Assembly: GCF_029852145.1 (NCBI RefSeq) | Contig: NC_079975.1 | Location: 620,001 to 684,000 of the forward strand | Source: Microplitis mediator | Taxonomy: Eukaryota; Arthropoda; Insecta; Hymenoptera; Braconidae | DNA length: 64,000 bases | Reading direction: 5' to 3' | Shown here: piece by piece, positions 62,874 to 64,000 of the stretch | How positions within the stretch are numbered: position 1 is the stretch's first letter | Layout: each line of letters opens with the position of its first letter | The notes under the pieces: generated by a model | The model's database searches: none | Seen by the model: the letters and a program-made list of their open reading frames with translations, nothing else | What the model was told of the DNA's origin: nothing | Made by a program: the position numbers and the translations under genes

Positions 62874-62879
62874 TGTGTA

Positions 62880-64000
62880 TTTTTCATACGAACATTTATG
62901 CAGAATTTCAAATGATTAAAAAATTCCTTTTGTTATAACTAACCATTTTACCCCACTTGTTTTACATAATAAACCAGAAAACATATTTTCTATAATAAAA
63001 AAAAAAAAAAATGAAAAACAAAGTCGTCTATTTAAATAAAAAATAAATAAAACGCCTCGTGCTTATCCAATTAAGCTGAAGATCACTGCATACATAAGAG
63101 GACTCAATAAAGAAGTTAAACAAGAAGAATAAATATATAAATAAATAAATAACATCTTATTTGTTTGTTTTTCGCAAAGCCAATGAATAAGTAATTTAGC
63201 AATTGATCACTGCACCATCGGAATCATCATCATCGTCATCATCATTATCAGAAAACCGGAAAGAATGTTGCGACCCAACAAGGTCAAACGTCACGATCCG
63301 CATAGAGAGCCAGCAATATACAGCACAGCACAGTACAGTACAGTACAGGTATCGGTAACTCGATGATTTTGCAATCCACGCTTCCTGGTGCAATTGATTG
63401 ATGGTACCCACTCTCCGTCAGCAAATAACTAAACGCGCGGAGCTGTACCATACGCGGCTTACAAATCCTCCGGCATGTTCTCCTTATATATATATATATA
63501 TATAAGAGCTACAATACACCGTCAATATTTATCTACCGACTATCTATAAAATCAACTTATACACATAAACATATCGACAAACTAGCAGCAGCATCCCGAG
63601 ATCCCGACATCCTCATATCCGCGTAAACGTGTACAACTTGTTACACTCACAGTGTCCGTGCTCGCAAACACATAAACTCTGTAGCTTACGTCCCGTGTGC
63701 TGTAGCATCTAGAGCCAGACATACACACAGACACCGGCCACGAGAATCGGCTATTGGCCATAAGATCCAAGGTCTTTGTTTGTTACTGCTTCACTAACAG
63801 AAAATCTACAGCAACCTAACTTACATTAGGTGTACATTAAATTTCGCCCACGGTAGTAATGCTTCCAGAATGTCTGCTGCTTCTACGGCTGCTGCTGGTG
63901 ATGCTGATGCTGCTGTTTGAGCTTTTCACGGCTGATTTATATGCCAACTAAGTGATTCCACGCGTAGAGAAACACCAGAACCTTAGGCCATTTACTTTAA
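62880..64000. other. No gene seen
   Basis: It contains a poly(A) near 62997-63010, ATCATCATCATCGTCATC at 63223-63247, ACAGTACAGTACAGTACAG near 63330-63347 and GCTGCTGCTGGTGATGCTGA near 63889-63915. No coding frame can be supported up to the window edge. Confidence 0.6.
63485..63504. repeat. (TA)n microsatellite
   Basis: Ten TA units. Confidence 0.9.

Larger units (their letters stand above)
61424..62877. mobile_element. TA-flanked MITE with CACAGTAAAAAATATTGTG ends and TTGTGTTGAA words
   Basis: The left end CACAGTAAAAAATATTGTGT and the right end ACACAATATTTTTTACTG are inverted repeats. The last bases (TGTG) are displaced by a 142-base insertion and resume at 62876. TA flanks at 61422-61423 and 62878-62879. 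Terminal regions are dense in GTGTTGAAATTCAACACAA-like words. The element also holds a TTAA-flanked MITE (61606-62094) and a truncated MITE (62212-62354), so of 1454 bases well under 700 are native. Confidence 0.82.

Overview
This looks like a gene-poor stretch of nuclear DNA from an AT-rich animal genome, most likely an insect. The evidence is the base composition, the dense microsatellites, one eukaryotic-type tRNA gene with internal A and B boxes, and many short inverted-repeat DNA transposons (MITEs). A small hymenopteran genome would fit, but nothing here fixes the order or species. I recognise no protein-coding gene. The open frames are short, mostly lie inside repeats or simple sequence, and resemble no family I know. 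The window is probably intergenic DNA or a large intron.

The only gene I can support with confidence is an elongator tRNA-Met (CAT) at 39381-39453, on the + strand, followed by a T5 terminator. Two open frames are listed as weak candidates: 56728-57078 (possibly a decayed coding fragment) and 47861-48094 (open on both strands).

Most of the readable structure is mobile. At least four groups of non-autonomous DNA elements can be separated by their ends and target duplications. (1) TA-flanked elements with CACTGTAAAA- or CACAGAAAA-like ends lie at 3085-3328, 26854-27702, 42839-43691, 52278-52724 (with 52364-52607 nested inside), 56016-56350 and 61424-62877. (2) TA-flanked elements with long G-run ends lie at 6145-6639, 21929-22439 and 55611-56465. 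(3) Elements starting CCCGAGTCGAAA or CCCTAGTAGAAA and flanked by matching but variable dinucleotides lie at 2653-3492, 8958-9381, 19286-19828 and 35898-36263. (4) TTAA-flanked elements lie at 11265-11674, 13369-14089 and 61606-62094. Two smaller families are a GATCCTGAAGTTAGCAGAC family near 11.2-11.9, 29.4 and 62.2 kb, and a CTCTCTAAA family at 32737-33467 and 62732-62873. Insertions are nested up to three deep, so their relative order can be read.

The most interesting pattern is that many of these elements, whichever family their ends suggest, have bodies built from one short family-specific word repeated in both orientations: CGGAGTGAAT, ACACCGGT, TTGTGTTGAA, CAAGAAAATT, ATAGGAACCATTCC or ATTAGTGAA. 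A three-copy tandem repeat of about 290 bp lies at 59311-60185. The remaining spacers are plain AT-rich DNA with simple repeats and a few GC-richer islands holding clustered TAATTA-type cores that might be regulatory.
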